From Scolanthus callimorphus (lineage: Eukaryota > Cnidaria > Anthozoa > Actiniaria > Edwardsiidae), in assembly GCA_033964015.1 (NCBI GenBank), contig CM066919.1:14549646-14613645 (forward strand): a stretch of 64,000 nt of DNA, read 5' to 3'. A model generated the notes under the pieces. It made no database searches, had not been told where the DNA came from, and saw only the letters and a list, made by a program, of their open reading frames with translations. The position numbers and the translations under genes are program-made. Positions 51,876 to 62,984 of the stretch are shown here, piece after piece. Numbering within the stretch: the first letter of the stretch is position 1; each line of letters opens with the position of its first letter.

Positions 51876-53580
51876 CCTGTGATAGTAGAGGGCAATTTAG
51901 CTTTGACAAGGGTGTCTCTAAGATTAGAACAGCGTCGGTATGCTATGATGGGTGGTTCAGCGAAAGCTTTTTTGCAGCGGTCAGAGGAAAGAAGTAAATT
52001 GAAATTACGTTTAATGATATGATTGATGTTAGGAAGTGTGGGGTTATAGGTTATAACAAAAGGGACACGGTTACATTGTTTGGGTCTATTAGTGGGGCGT
52101 AGAGCATTTATGCGAGGAATGGCTGCAGCGCGTTGTATTTGTCGTTGAAGAAATCCGTGTTTGTAGCCTCGTTTAAGAAGATAGTTAGTGAGCTCGTTAC
52201 ATCGTTTTTCGAAAGAGTCGTCAGTAGAACAGATGTGGCGTAGGCGAAGAGCGAGACTGTAAGGTATAGCTTTTTTTGTGTGGTGAGGATGGCAAGATGT
52301 GTATAGTAAATGCTGATGTTTATCAGTAGGTTTAGAATAGAGATCTGTTTCAATTGAGCCATTATTTAAAGACACATTAACATCAAGGAAAGGTACGCAA
52401 TCATAAGAATGTGAGCTTGTGAATTTGATTGTAGAATGAATGTTGTTAAGATAGTCGACGAATGTTCTGAGATTATCTGGGCCTTCTGTCCAGATGACAA
52501 AAATATCGTCGATATATCTGAGCCAAGTGTGTGGTTTATAGGGTGCATTAAGGAGAGCGTTAGTTTCAAAATGCCCCAGAAAAAGATTAGAGAACGAAGG
52601 TGCCATTCTAGTACCCATGGCGGTGCCATGGACTTGAAGATAAAGTTGTTCGTTAAAAGAGAAGTGATTCATTTGTAGTATCATACGAAGTAAATCGCAG
52701 ATAGTGCCAGCGGGGATAGTGTTATTATTGGATCTAGTGCGAAGGAAATGATAACAAGCGTCGATTCCATCGGTATGGGGTATGTTAGTATAAAGTGATA
52801 AAACATCAAGCGTGACTAGAAGGGCATTATCAGGTAGATTAGTTAAGGTCAACAAGATATTAAGGAAGTGATTAGTATCTTTTACGTACGAGGGAAGTTT
52901 GCCGACAAGAGGTTGAAGGTGAAAATCGACAAATTCCGAAATTCGTTCAGTAGGGTGCCCATTAGAAGATACAATGGGCCGTCCAGGGTTGCCAGCTTTG
53001 TGTATTTTAGGTAAAATATAAAAGCGTCCGGGTTTAGCGTCATTAGGCATTAGGTACTGTTTTGTTTGTTTGTCAATGTAACCATCTTTGTGCATTCTTG
53101 AAATGTAGTTAGTAACTCTTTTTTCTATCTGATCTGTAATGTCGGTGTCTAAAGGCTTGTAAAAAGTTCTGTCGTTGAGTTGTCTGTTGCATTCGTTAAT
53201 GTACCAGTCTCTGTCCATAACTACCGTTCCCGATCCCTTGTCTGCGGGCTTGATAATTATGTCCTGTCGTGATTTAAGTTCTGAGATAGCTTGTCTTTCT
53301 GCGGCAGTAAGATTGTCTCTTGTCCTTCTACGTGGAGCGTTGTGTAAAGTAAGGTTAATGGCGCGTGTAAAAGTATCAAGGGATTTGTCTCTGTCAGATG
53401 GGGGTGTCCAGGTGCGTTTTGTGTGGAAAGGGTGATTAAAGTTGGTGGTAGATGACTGATCGTTAGGATTAGTTGTTTCATCGAAGTAGTATTCATAAGT
53501 CGCATACGGCGTTGGAAGTCATAAAGGTCAGCATTAACTTCGGACCAATTAATAGTTTGCGGTGTAGGACAGAAGGTTAA
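51876..53580 (-). pseudogene. Penelope-like reverse transcriptase
   Basis: Long minus-strand frame, open from about 53490 to the insertion boundary at 51880. The N-terminal region WTPPSDRDKSLDTF precedes IIIKPADKGSGTVVMDRDWY, the hallmark entry of the RT core. Then FYILPKIHKAGNPGRPIVSS, LLVTLDVLSLYTNIPH (first catalytic Asp), HGTAMGTRMAPSFSNLFLG and WLRYIDDIFVIW with the catalytic DD. The rest of the palm and thumb continues to KAKLPSTITG. The methionine at 53218 is internal. A frameshift near 53490 separates an earlier DFQRRMRL segment. At the 3' side about 60 codons of apparent frame beyond 51880 belong to the inserted element. Motifs place it in the endonuclease-containing Penelope-like group; finer assignment (Poseidon/Neptune) is not attempted. 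Confidence 0.93.
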
Positions 53581-54379
53581 TCCCCGTGAAGTAGCGAAGT
53601 GATTTCAGGAGATATAGGAGTCTGAGAAAGATTAATAACGGAGTCACTGTCAAGAGGTAAAATAAACCAACGAGTTGAGTCCGTCAAGTGGTTCGTCCTT
53701 CATTTACTACAGTCCTTCGCAGTCGTGTGGTCATGACGTCACAACATGGCGGCGAGCCAGTGACGGGGGGAGGGGTGGGTGGCGCGCGCTCATGACGTCA
53801 CAGAATGGCGGTGTGGTAGTGAGGGGAGAGGGGTGGGTGGTCGGGGGGGGGGGGGATGCTGCTCACGTGACAGACTGCAGGAAACCCAAATATGGTCTTA
53901 TGCAACTCTGTTTATCTTGATCGAAATGCCGAACGAAATACATCTGTACAACGTGTCTGCAGAACTGTTCTACGCAAATGATGTTTACAAAAAGCCAGGG
54001 ACAACTAGTGTGTGAAGAAATCAGGAGTGTGTCTTCCTAGTCATCTAGAAGTCCGGGAGAAGTCCACGAAACTGTCAAAGGAAGGAGAATATCCTAACCA
54101 GCGAACCTTGTATTCAACCTTTCCACTATCTTTTCTATTTTGTATACATCGTCTGTTTTAACAACTGACTGTATCTCTTGTTCATAAAAAATTTCTTGGA
54201 TTTTCGTATTTTGCAGGTCGACTAGACAGGAGGGCGCCTAGGAAGCCGCTCTGAAACAACAAACATTTCTCGACTCCAGTTTCCTTTGTAACCTTTATCA
54301 AAAATGTTCTTGGCTTTGCTTATTCTAACCTTACACCTATCTGAAATTTAAAACGGACGGGTGTGTTTGACATTTTCCC

Positions 54380-55300
54380 GTATAACGTGTTCCACACTTG
54401 ATCTTCGTTGCTATTGTTCACTTCAGCCGGCTGAACATAAACTTTGCAGCCTTAGCGAATTTAGCGAATACCGCTCAATCACATGATTTGCTACGCGTAT
54501 CAAAACTAATGCAAATATTATATTCGAAAGTAATTAAACTCGAGGTGAAACTCGAATTTACTAACCTTTTACCGCATGTGCAAATCAAAAATAGATTTGC
54601 CAGCTATGCGAATATATCGTAAAGGTGCAGTAAAAACCATATTCACATGAGTTTGCACACATTTGTTTAATTGCAAACATCAACTTTGCAGCCTTAGTGA
54701 ATTTAGTGAATACCGCTCAATCACATGGTTTGCAATCAGCCAAAACTGAAGCAAACATTATATTAGTACAAATTTTGCGCCGAACGCTCCAAATTTGGCG
54801 AAGATGAAATTTGTGACTTTACAAACACGGGTAAAACAGCATGGAAATATTGTATTCGCGTCCCTTTTGCTTCAGGTAAATACGGGGCAAGTATGATATT
54901 TACCAGTTCAAGCAAAGATTCACAAAAATAGTGCAAACATGAAATTTGCACACTTTTTGCACTGAACACTCCCCGAGCTGCGAATATGAAATTTGCGAAT
55001 ATATAAACGCGGGTAAACAGCATGGAAATAATATCTTCGCGTCCCTTTTGTGTCAGGCAAATACGGGGCAAGTATGATATTTACTAGTTCAAGTAAAGAC
55101 TCACAAAAATAGTGCTTACACGTTTTGCAGCTCTCCCTATGCTGCAAAGATGAGACAAAATTGGGAAAAACAACATGAAAACATTGCATTTTATGAGTCC
55201 TTTTCGCTTCAAGGCAAATGCGACGCAAGTACGATATTTAACTGTCTTGAAGCAATTATTCACAAAAATAGTGCAAGCACAACACCTGATCATTATTCAA
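54380..55300. repeat. Diverged tandem repeats, two types
   Basis: 54440-54530 and 54680-54760 share ACTTTGCAGCCTTAG(C/T)GAAT and ACCGCTCAATCACATG. From about 54755, three units of roughly 180 bp share GCATGGAAATA, CGCGTCCCTTTTG, TACGGGGCAAGTATGATATT and CACAAAAATAGTGC. No coding sense; frames on the minus strand are periodic shadows. Confidence 0.82.
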
Positions 55301-55830
55301 GTAAACTAATATTTTATTTTAGAAGGCATATACATGCATTTACAAATCTCAGTATCTTTTAATCACATTAATCTTCCTAAAATTTAAAAAGTTAACATTT
55401 CAAACCCCACACCAGTTGTAGCACAATTACCGGTTGGTATATATAGATGGCACCCTATAGTAGTAACTTGGTAGAAAAGCTGCATCACACTATAGAAGAA
55501 ACAAAACAAAAAAACAATTAGAACTGAGGGTATATGTCTGGAAATTCAAATGATACCAATGACTGTATTCATGCCAGCTCTTGCTGAAGAGAACACTTTT
55601 TCAGGAGAAAAGGCCAAATTCCAAAAAGATTTCCTCTGGTTTTGAGATATTTAAAGTATATGCAAAGAATCATCCAAGTTTAGGATGGAGTGCAAGCACT
55701 AGGAAAATAAAATCAAAATAATATGCCTTAATGTTGCCATTCAACTGAAAACACAAAGATCATGCTGTATTACGTGATGTAAATACGATCTTTAAACATT
55801 ATGACTGTTCACTAAAATAAGTAAAATTAT
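55301..55830. other. No gene seen
   Basis: AT-rich spacer between two satellite blocks. The last 70 bp already match the satellite's start (ATCATGCTGTATTACGTG). Confidence 0.4.
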
Positions 55831-56960
55831 ACATGACACAGCAACCACTTTAATTTCCTGGACGGCTCAAAGATCGCAGTGTGCTCACTTTGCCGTGTCA
55901 AGAAAGACACAAAGATCGTACTGTAATCATATAAAAAATGATCTCTAAACATTATGACTGTTCATTAAAATTAGTAAAATTATACATGACACAGCAACCA
56001 CTTGAATTTCCTGGACGGCTCAAAGATCGCAGTGTACTCACTTTGCCGTGTCAAGAAAGACACAAAGATCGTACTGTAATCATGTAAAAATGATCTCTAA
56101 ACATTATGACTGTTCATTAAAATGAGTAAAATTATACATGACACAGCAAGCACTTGAATTTCCTGAATGGCTCAAAGATCGCAGTGTACTCACTTTGTCG
56201 TGTCAAGAAAGACACAAAGGTCGTACTGTAATCATGTAAAAATGATCTCTAAACATTATGACCGTTTATTAAAATTATACATGACACAGCAACCACTTGA
56301 ATTTCCTGAACGGCTCAAAGATCGCAGTGTGCTCACTTTGCATCATGCTGTATTACGTGATGTAAATACGATCTTTAAACATTATGACTGTTCACTAAAA
56401 TAAGTAAAATTATACATGACACAGCAACCACTTTAATTTCCTGGACGGCTCAAAGATCGCAGTGTGCTCACTTTGCCGTGTCAAGAAAGACACAAAGATC
56501 GTACTGTAATCATGTAAAAAATGATCTCTAAACATTATGACTGTTCATTAAAATTAGTAAAATTATACATGACACAGCAACCACTTGAATTTCCTGGACG
56601 GCTCAAAGATCGCAGTGTACTCACTTTGCCGTGTCAAGAAAGACACAAAGATCGTACTGTAATCATGTAAAAATGATCTCTAAACATTATGACTGTTCAT
56701 TAAAATGAGTAAAATTATACATGACACAGCAAGCACTTGAATTTCCTGAATGGCTCAAAGATCGCAGTGTACTCACTTTGTCGTGTCAAGAAAGACACAA
56801 AGGTTGTACTGTAATCATGTAAAAATGATCTCTAAACATTATGACCGTTTATTAAAATTATACATGACACAGCAACCACTTGAATTTCCTGAACGGCTCA
56901 AAGATCGCAGTGTACTCACTTTGCCGTGTCAAGAAAGACACAAAGATTGTGCTGTAGTCA
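55831..56960 (+). repeat. Satellite with a 583-bp higher-order repeat
   Basis: ACATGACACAGCAA begins monomers at 55831, 55984, 56136, 56279, 56414, 56567, 56719 and 56862. Spacing is 153, 152, 143, 135, then 153, 152, 143, so four unequal monomers form a 583-bp unit present twice. Type-specific variants (CATCATGCTGTATTACGTG at 55764 and 56341; CTGAATGGCTC in the third monomer) repeat with the same order. Identical short peptides at 56167 and 56750 are a consequence. Confidence 0.95.
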
Positions 56961-57720
56961 TTTAAAATAATGCCCTTTGAGAATTTGCCTAATTCCGTAA
57001 AATACATGACAAAATCTGACTTTATTTGGCCTATCTCGCATAAAAATACCGTCTATAATTTTATTGAAATAAAAGCATCATTAAATGTTGAAAAATTATG
57101 TGAAGTTAATAAAGCACTAAAAAGACCGTTGACACACGTGATTTCGTTTGTAACGGAATGCGCGCCAAACTAAGAAGCTCGATTCAAGACAGCTTTTCGC
57201 TACAAATATATGCTCATTGCTGCTTGTTTGGAGTTATTTGTGTCACTAAAACCAGATTTACATTACTAGACATACAAACTTTGATTTTCAGCATGAGAAA
57301 GCATTGAAATCTTTCAAATTTAAAACTTTTAAGCTTATATTGCCTCTAGCCTATAAAGACCGAACAGTACAAGAGTTTACATCGTATTTAACCGTCAAAT
57401 TACTCACCATTTCGGTACAATAACTTGATAACTTGTTTCTTCAGTGCATGGCCTCGGTAAATCTTGGTAAATTAGCCGCTTTGATGCAGTAATTGAAGGA
57501 AAAATCTGTACGAATATGCGAACAGCGACTCGGCCATGCCATCGATCGATCGGCAACTGCTCATAAGTCACGTGATGTTTTCTCTGGTGCCAGGCGTTCG
57601 TGAATAACCACAGGGTACCAGTGAACTAAATTTGTTATCATTTGCGTGGCAATTACTCCAAAACTCGGTTATGCCAGTGATGACCCAATTATGCATTTTG
57701 TGTTTACACAATAGCAAGCA
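56961..57720. other. No gene seen
   Basis: Spacer with one 67-codon open frame (56970-57173), no recognisable motif. Confidence 0.4.
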
Positions 57721-57724
57721 AATG

Positions 57725-58505
57725 TGATTATTTATATAATAATAATTACACATTATGTTAAACACGTAGCAAAATTTTGCTATTCACTGAATGGTACGCA
57801 AAAATGTCTACAAAATAGGAAAATTGCGTGGCATGAAAATAAGCAAATATGATTTTATCTAAATATTTGCACATTATGTTAAACGCATAGCAAATTTCGA
57901 ATGTTTTTGCTGTTCAGTGATTGGTATGCAAAAATGTCTGCAAAATAGGAAAATTGCGTGGCAAAAATAGCGAGCAAAAACGATTTTATCTAAATATTTG
58001 CACAATACGTTAAACGCATAGCAAATTTTGAATGTTTTTGCTGTCCAGTGAATGGTATGCAAAAGTGTTTGCAAAATAGGAAAATTGCGTGGCATGAAAA
58101 AAGCGAGCAAATACGATTTTATCTAAATATTTGCACATTACGTTAAACGCATAGCAGATTTTGAATGTTTTTGCTGTCCAGTGAATGGTATGCAAAAGTG
58201 TTTGCAAAATAGGAAAATTGCGTGGCAGGAAAATAGCGAGCAAATACGACTTTATCTAAATATTTGCACATTACGTTAAACGCATAGCAAATTTTGAATG
58301 TTTTTGCTGTCCAGTGAATGGTATGCAAAAGTGTTTGCAAAATAGGAAAATTGCGTGGCATGAAAAAAGCGAGCAAATACGATTTTATCTAAATATTTGC
58401 ACATTACGTTAAATGCATAGCAAAGTTTGAATGTTTTTGCTGTTCAGTGAACGGTATGCAAAGTGTTTGCAAAAGAGGAAAATTGCGTGGCATGAAAATA
58501 GCAAG
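57725..58505. repeat. About six tandem units of about 133 bp
   Basis: GTTAAACGCATAGCAAATTT recurs near 57880, 58009, 58143, 58276 and 58409, with a more diverged first unit near 57755. Each unit includes GAATGTTTTTGCTGT and GGAAAATTGCGTGGCA. Short minus-strand frames are repeat shadows. Confidence 0.93.
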
Positions 58506-58743
58506 CGAATACGATCACGTGACCACCGAGCAAGATGGCTGTGTTAGAATAAGCTCTCCAGATTTTCCAAGTATCGAAGTCAAAATCTATCTTCATCCTC
58601 TTCAGGACAAGTCAATCAAATAATAATTACGATGCTACAATCTTAGCAATAATTATTTTCAAGGTTTAGACCGATATTTCCATCTCTAATAACAATCAAC
58701 GGCCGATACATCCAAGCAACCTCGAGCGCTACAAGACTACAAC

Positions 58744-59547
58744 ATGTCCATGTCCAAGATTGGTACCAAGCACACAATGGATCTCGATTCTACTCCACAA
58801 GCGACAAAGAAAATAGACGATAAAAGTACACCAAACGTTCAAATGAAGATGCAGCCAAAAGACGAAATATGCACCAAACTCAATTTCGCCTCAGAGGGCG
58901 CCGTAGAGGCTGATAAATACCCAACATCACTTGCCAAACAGTCCCATATACAATTTGTAGACTCTCTATGGCCGATGCTCGAGGAAAAGTTAGACCGATG
59001 GATCGAAAAAGCCCTTACTAAAAAAATTGAAAATATGGCCACTGAAGCAGTAGACAGATATGTATCTACAGAGACGTTCAGGAACGCGGTCGCAGAGAGC
59101 ATTGGCTTCGATATAAATGAAGCAATGCAAGATCTAAACATGAAAGTGGACTTGAAAATAGGCAGCAAACTTGACGATACTGAACAGTACTCAAGGCGCA
59201 ACAACATCAGGATCGATGGAATACCACAAGTAGACTCAAAGGAAGATACAGACGCGCTAGTGATCTCAACTTTAAAAGAAAAAATCGGAATAGAATTATC
59301 TAACGCAGATATCTGTCGGTCGCATCGCGTGGGGGAATTGAAACCAACAAAACCCCGACAGATCATCGTAAAACTCGTACGACACAACACGAAAGTGGAG
59401 ATCCTGAAAAAAAAGAAACAGCTGAGGGATAGCAAGGCCACCATCAAACTGAATGAAGACTTAACACAAGGACGCCTAGCAGCAATAAGGAAATTAACAC
59501 CAAAGCGAAAGATGAGATCCATAAGTTATGGACTACCCACGGAGTGA
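58744..59547 (+). CDS. LINE ORF1 (coiled coil / RRM-like nucleic-acid-binding protein)
   Basis: 267 codons, ATG 58744 to TGA 59545. Resembles ORF1p/transposase_22-type proteins. A low-complexity N-terminus is followed by an acidic/basic helical stretch (MLEEKLDRWIEKALTKKIEN). Then SKLDDTEQYSRRNNIRIDGI is the coiled-coil exit and start of an RRM-like fold, and ADICRSHRVG, PRQIIVKLVRHNTKVEIL and LNEDLTQGRLAAIRKL are the characteristic C-terminal elements. Function: RNA chaperone of the retrotransposition particle. The frame is intact although ORF2 is broken. The C-terminus may be frameshifted, since coding-like sequence (YGLPTE, then a shift to TTHGVIHVRSKNNQ) continues past the stop. The LINE 5' UTR is probably 58510-58743. 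Confidence 0.85.
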   Translation: MSMSKIGTKHTMDLDSTPQATKKIDDKSTPNVQMKMQPKDEICTKLNFASEGAVEADKYPTSLAKQSHIQFVDSLWPMLEEKLDRWIEKALTKKIENMATEAVDRYVSTETFRNAVAESIGFDINEAMQDLNMKVDLKIGSKLDDTEQYSRRNNIRIDGIPQVDSKEDTDALVISTLKEKIGIELSNADICRSHRVGELKPTKPRQIIVKLVRHNTKVEILKKKKQLRDSKATIKLNEDLTQGRLAAIRKLTPKRKMRSISYGLPTE

Positions 59548-59559
59548 TCCACGTAAGAT

Positions 59560-62500
59560 CCAAAAATAATCAAGAGAAATTCACTCACTCCGCCATCTCC
59601 AAGACCTAGACCAGTTCATCATAACAATCTGTAGTAAGTAGTCAGATTCATTTTTCAGATTTTTAATCTGGATTCACGTTGACCACGCAAGAATGCTTTG
59701 TTACTCTTTGATTTGATCAACTGAAGCCTTGCAATTCAATTACAAAATTTACCTTAATTACATCACTTATATATTCATGTTATATTCCCGAACTTGGAAA
59801 ACCAGAAGAGCTTAGAACGTCCTACCTTATAGAAAAAGATAGGCAAATTTATTGTTCCTGTTGTTTAAATCATTGTAATGGATGCGAATTGCATCCTAGC
59901 TGCACTGACTCACAAGTCAACAACTCCAGCAATCTTGACCCCGTAAGTGATAGAGATCAAACTTCTAGCAATGCAAATTCAATATACCAATTTCGAACCG
60001 AAGTGATAGCGATTTCAACATTCATTATGGACCAACACGTATGAACTTGGATGAATACCTAGAATTATTGTATGTTAATCCCTTCACTCTTTATGATAAA
60101 CATACTGATACACTTAACCACTCTAATCATGAAGAACTCTTATATTCTCCAGAAGATAAATATTTACTTGATAATGAATTTAACCACACTATAGACAAGA
60201 AAAACATAACACCTTTAATAGCTTTTCCCTGCTCCACATTAATGCACGTAGTTTGCCAAAAACTTTGAATCAATTGATCTAATGATAGCATCTTTAAAGT
60301 TAAATTTTAACGTAATTGGAATAACAAAAACATGGCTCACCCACGAAATATCAAACTTGCTCAGTTTACAAAACTATGAATTTATTCAAAGAAATAGACC
60401 TAATAGAAATGGTGGTGGTGTTGGATTTTATATATTAAATAGTTTAGATTTTAAAATACGGCAAGACCTCAACTCTGATTCAGCATCAATGGAGTCACTT
60501 TTCATTGAAATCTTAAATCAAAAGTCAAAAAACACGTCAGTGATATAGACCTCCAGATTCAAATGTTAACACATTCTTAGACGAGATGGAACACCTAATG
60601 ACAAAAATAAACAATGAAAACAAAATTCCTATATTCTAGGGGACTATAATTTAAACCTCATGAATGTTGAACATCATGACCTAACAAAACAATTCCTTGA
60701 CATTATGTATTCGTCTTGTATGATTCCCACTATCAGTAAGCCTACAAGAATAACAAGTCACAGCGCAACCCTAATCGACAATATATTTACAAATAACATA
60801 AATTTACAATCTTCATTCAATGGCTTATTATGCGCAGATATTTCAGATCACATCCCAATATTCCATGTAAACATATTAGCAGGATCAGGGAAAACATTAA
60901 ACAGCACAATAAGTATATTTATAAAAGAATGATAAACAACACAGGCATTGAAAAATTCATAGAAGAAATAGACAAAGTAAACTGGGATAATGTTGTGTCT
61001 AAAGAAGATACTAATGTTGCTTATAACAACTTTTTAGATGGTACCTTTACAAAAACATATGAATTTTGTTTCCCTCTTAAAAAAGTGCGTAATAAACTTA
61101 TTACGGATAACGAATAGGCTTCTTAAATCAATTCACAAAAAACATAAAATGTACAAAAAAACAAGAGTCACCCACAGAAATAAACATTAGTAGATTCAAG
61201 CGTTATAGAAACAAATTGAATAACCTTCTCAGAACAGCAAAAAGAGATTATTTTACTACTAATCTTGAAAAATTCAAACCGATGCTAAACTCACATTGAA
61301 AATACTCAATTCTCTGATAAAGAAAAAATCAAAAAGGTCCAATTATCCTGACTGTTTCATTGGAAATGACAACCAGGAAATTACAGATCCAAAAAACATT
61401 GCTGACAAATTTGCAGAGTATTTTACAAATATTGGACCAAATCTTTCAAAAAAGATTGAAGACGCAATGTGAATATGCAATCCTATCTAAGAGGCAACTA
61501 TAGCAACAGCATGGTATTCAGACTAACAACACCCGATGATATCAGGCAAGTTACTCTTTCTCTAAAAAACAAGAATAGTTGCGGATTTGATGATATCAAT
61601 ATTAAGGTTGTAAGGCAGCTATTTCGGTTCTTTCAAAAACCCCTTAGCATACTAATAAATCAGTCTATAATGACAGGTACAGTGCCAGATAATCTCAAAA
61701 TAGCTAAAGTAATACCCTTATTTAAGGCAGGAGAAAAAGAACATTTTAACAACTACAGACCAATATCTATACTGCCATGCTTTTCAAAAATCTATGAAAG
61801 AACAATATACAACCAACTAATGTCTTACATTAACAAATATGGAATTCTAAGCAACAACCAATATGGATTTAGAAATAACCATTCAACAGTAATGGCAGTC
61901 TGTGACTTTGTAGAGAGAATTTCTTATTCAATCGATAAAGGGGAACTTACCATTGGAATATTTTAGACCTATCAAAGGCCTTTGATACTATAAATCATAA
62001 CATTCTTTTTAAGAAACTTGCCTTCTATGGAATAGAGGAACTCCAATATGCTGGTTTCAAAATTACTTGACCAACAGGACACAATATGTACACTATAACA
62101 ATACAAAATCAGAAAAATACAAAATAACCTGCCTGTGGTGTTCCTCAAGGCTCTATTGTGGGGCCTTTACTCTTCCTAATATATATTAATGATGTACCTA
62201 ATGCAACAAAACTATTTAACTTCACTCTTTTTGCTGATGACACAAAGCTAACTTTCAAAACTAAATGCACCAATGACTTAAGCAAAACTATCAATGCTGA
62301 GTTAAACCATGTATCTATATGGTTCAAAGCAAATAAATTATCACTTAACATAAAAAAAAACAAATTACATGATCTTCAGCAACCATAAAAGAGAATGCCA
62401 TTTGTCAGTGATATAAAAATATACAATGAGCCAATCAAGAGAGTACAAGAAACGAAATTCTTAGGACTTATAATAGATAGTCAGTTAAACTGGAAGTCAC

Positions 62501-62984
62501 ACAAACCATATAACTACAAAAATAACTAAAAATATTGGAATAATAAATAACTCCGCTTTTATTTGCCTAAATTCAGCCTAAAACTCTATACTTTACATTA
62601 GTTTATCCCTACATTCATTATGGAAACATTAATTGGGCAAGTAACTACCGCACAAACTTGAAGCGAGTGAACATACTGCAAAAACGATGTGTTAGGATTA
62701 TTACAAAATCGCAATATTTAAGTCATACAGAGCCATTATTTAAACAAGAAAAACTACTAACAATCCATGAGATTAATGTATCAGAAACTGCATTGTTCAT
62801 GTTCAAATTTGATAATCAACAGCTACCAAAAACGTTTGACACAATATTTACACAAAATAACAAAATCCATAATTACAGTACCAGGAATTCATCTGATTAT
62901 CGTCCATCTCTAAGAAGAACAAGACGAGGTCAATTCTCTATTTCTTACTGGGGTCCAAAAATCTGGAGCAGCTTGAGTTCAAAA
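59560..62984 (+). pseudogene. LINE ORF2 (CR1/L2-like), multiply broken, cut by X-g
   Basis: Begins with a Cys-rich segment (CSCCLNHCNGCELHPSC near 59855). APE-type endonuclease: LLHINARSLPK (60225), IGITKTWLTH and GGGVGFYILNS (60315-60435), GDYNLNLMNVEHHDL (60640), KPTRITSHSATLIDNIF and CADISDHIPIFHV. RT: LKIAKVIPLFKAGEKEHFNN, YRPISILPCFSKIYERTIYN, a DLSKAFDTINHN segment in another frame at 61965, GPLLFLIYINDVP, and catalytic FADD at 62230. C-terminal part 62658-62984: LQKRCVRIITKSQYLSHTEP and YWGPKIWSSLSSKI. At least six frameshifts or stops are visible. The sequence ends at 62984, where family X starts in mid-codon context. Confidence 0.87.

Larger units (their letters stand above)
49600..53712 (-). 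mobile_element. Penelope-like element with GIY-YIG endonuclease
   Basis: 4.1-kb insertion in X-f, bounded by a perfect 10-bp target duplication TCCTTCGCAG (49590-49599 and 53713-53722). Coding on the minus strand: RT first, then a Cys-rich linker and GIY-YIG endonuclease, the order of endonuclease-plus Penelope-like elements. A hammerhead-like sequence lies near its 3' end. No second copy of that sequence is found at the 5' end, so the element is probably 5'-truncated within the terminal repeat. It is itself broken by the 50288-51875 insertion and by frameshifts. Confidence 0.92.
49320..54240 (-). mobile_element. Family X, copy X-f hosting nested elements (far end not found)
   Basis: Right end at 49320 in inverted orientation (TAGCGGAGCTCCTTTGCGGC, GCCGAAGGCCGC, AGAGCGGAGCACCATACC). 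49320-49599 and 53713-53900 together match the first 400 bp of X-e (GGGTACCCAAA, GGTCATTTCCCGC, CATGACGTCACAACATGGCG, GGGAGGGGTGGGTGG, GACTGCAGGAAACC), which shows that 49600-53712 was inserted later. The left end is not visible, so the 54240 limit is only an estimate. Confidence 0.7.

Noticed and set aside
53675..54015. Glycine-rich frames over GGGAGGGGTGGG sequence
   Set aside because: Low-complexity part of the family X right segment, also present near 43.5 kb without frame conservation.
56167..56403. Repeated identical 78- and 71-codon frames in the satellite
   Set aside because: Identical because the 583-bp unit is duplicated; no start context or motif.
57874..58376. Three similar minus-strand frames at 57874, 58010 and 58143
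   Set aside because: Spacing equals the 133-bp repeat unit, so they are shadows.
58839..59522. 227-codon minus-strand frame opposite LINE ORF1
   Set aside because: Antisense shadow of ORF1, whose plus-strand product has recognisable motifs.
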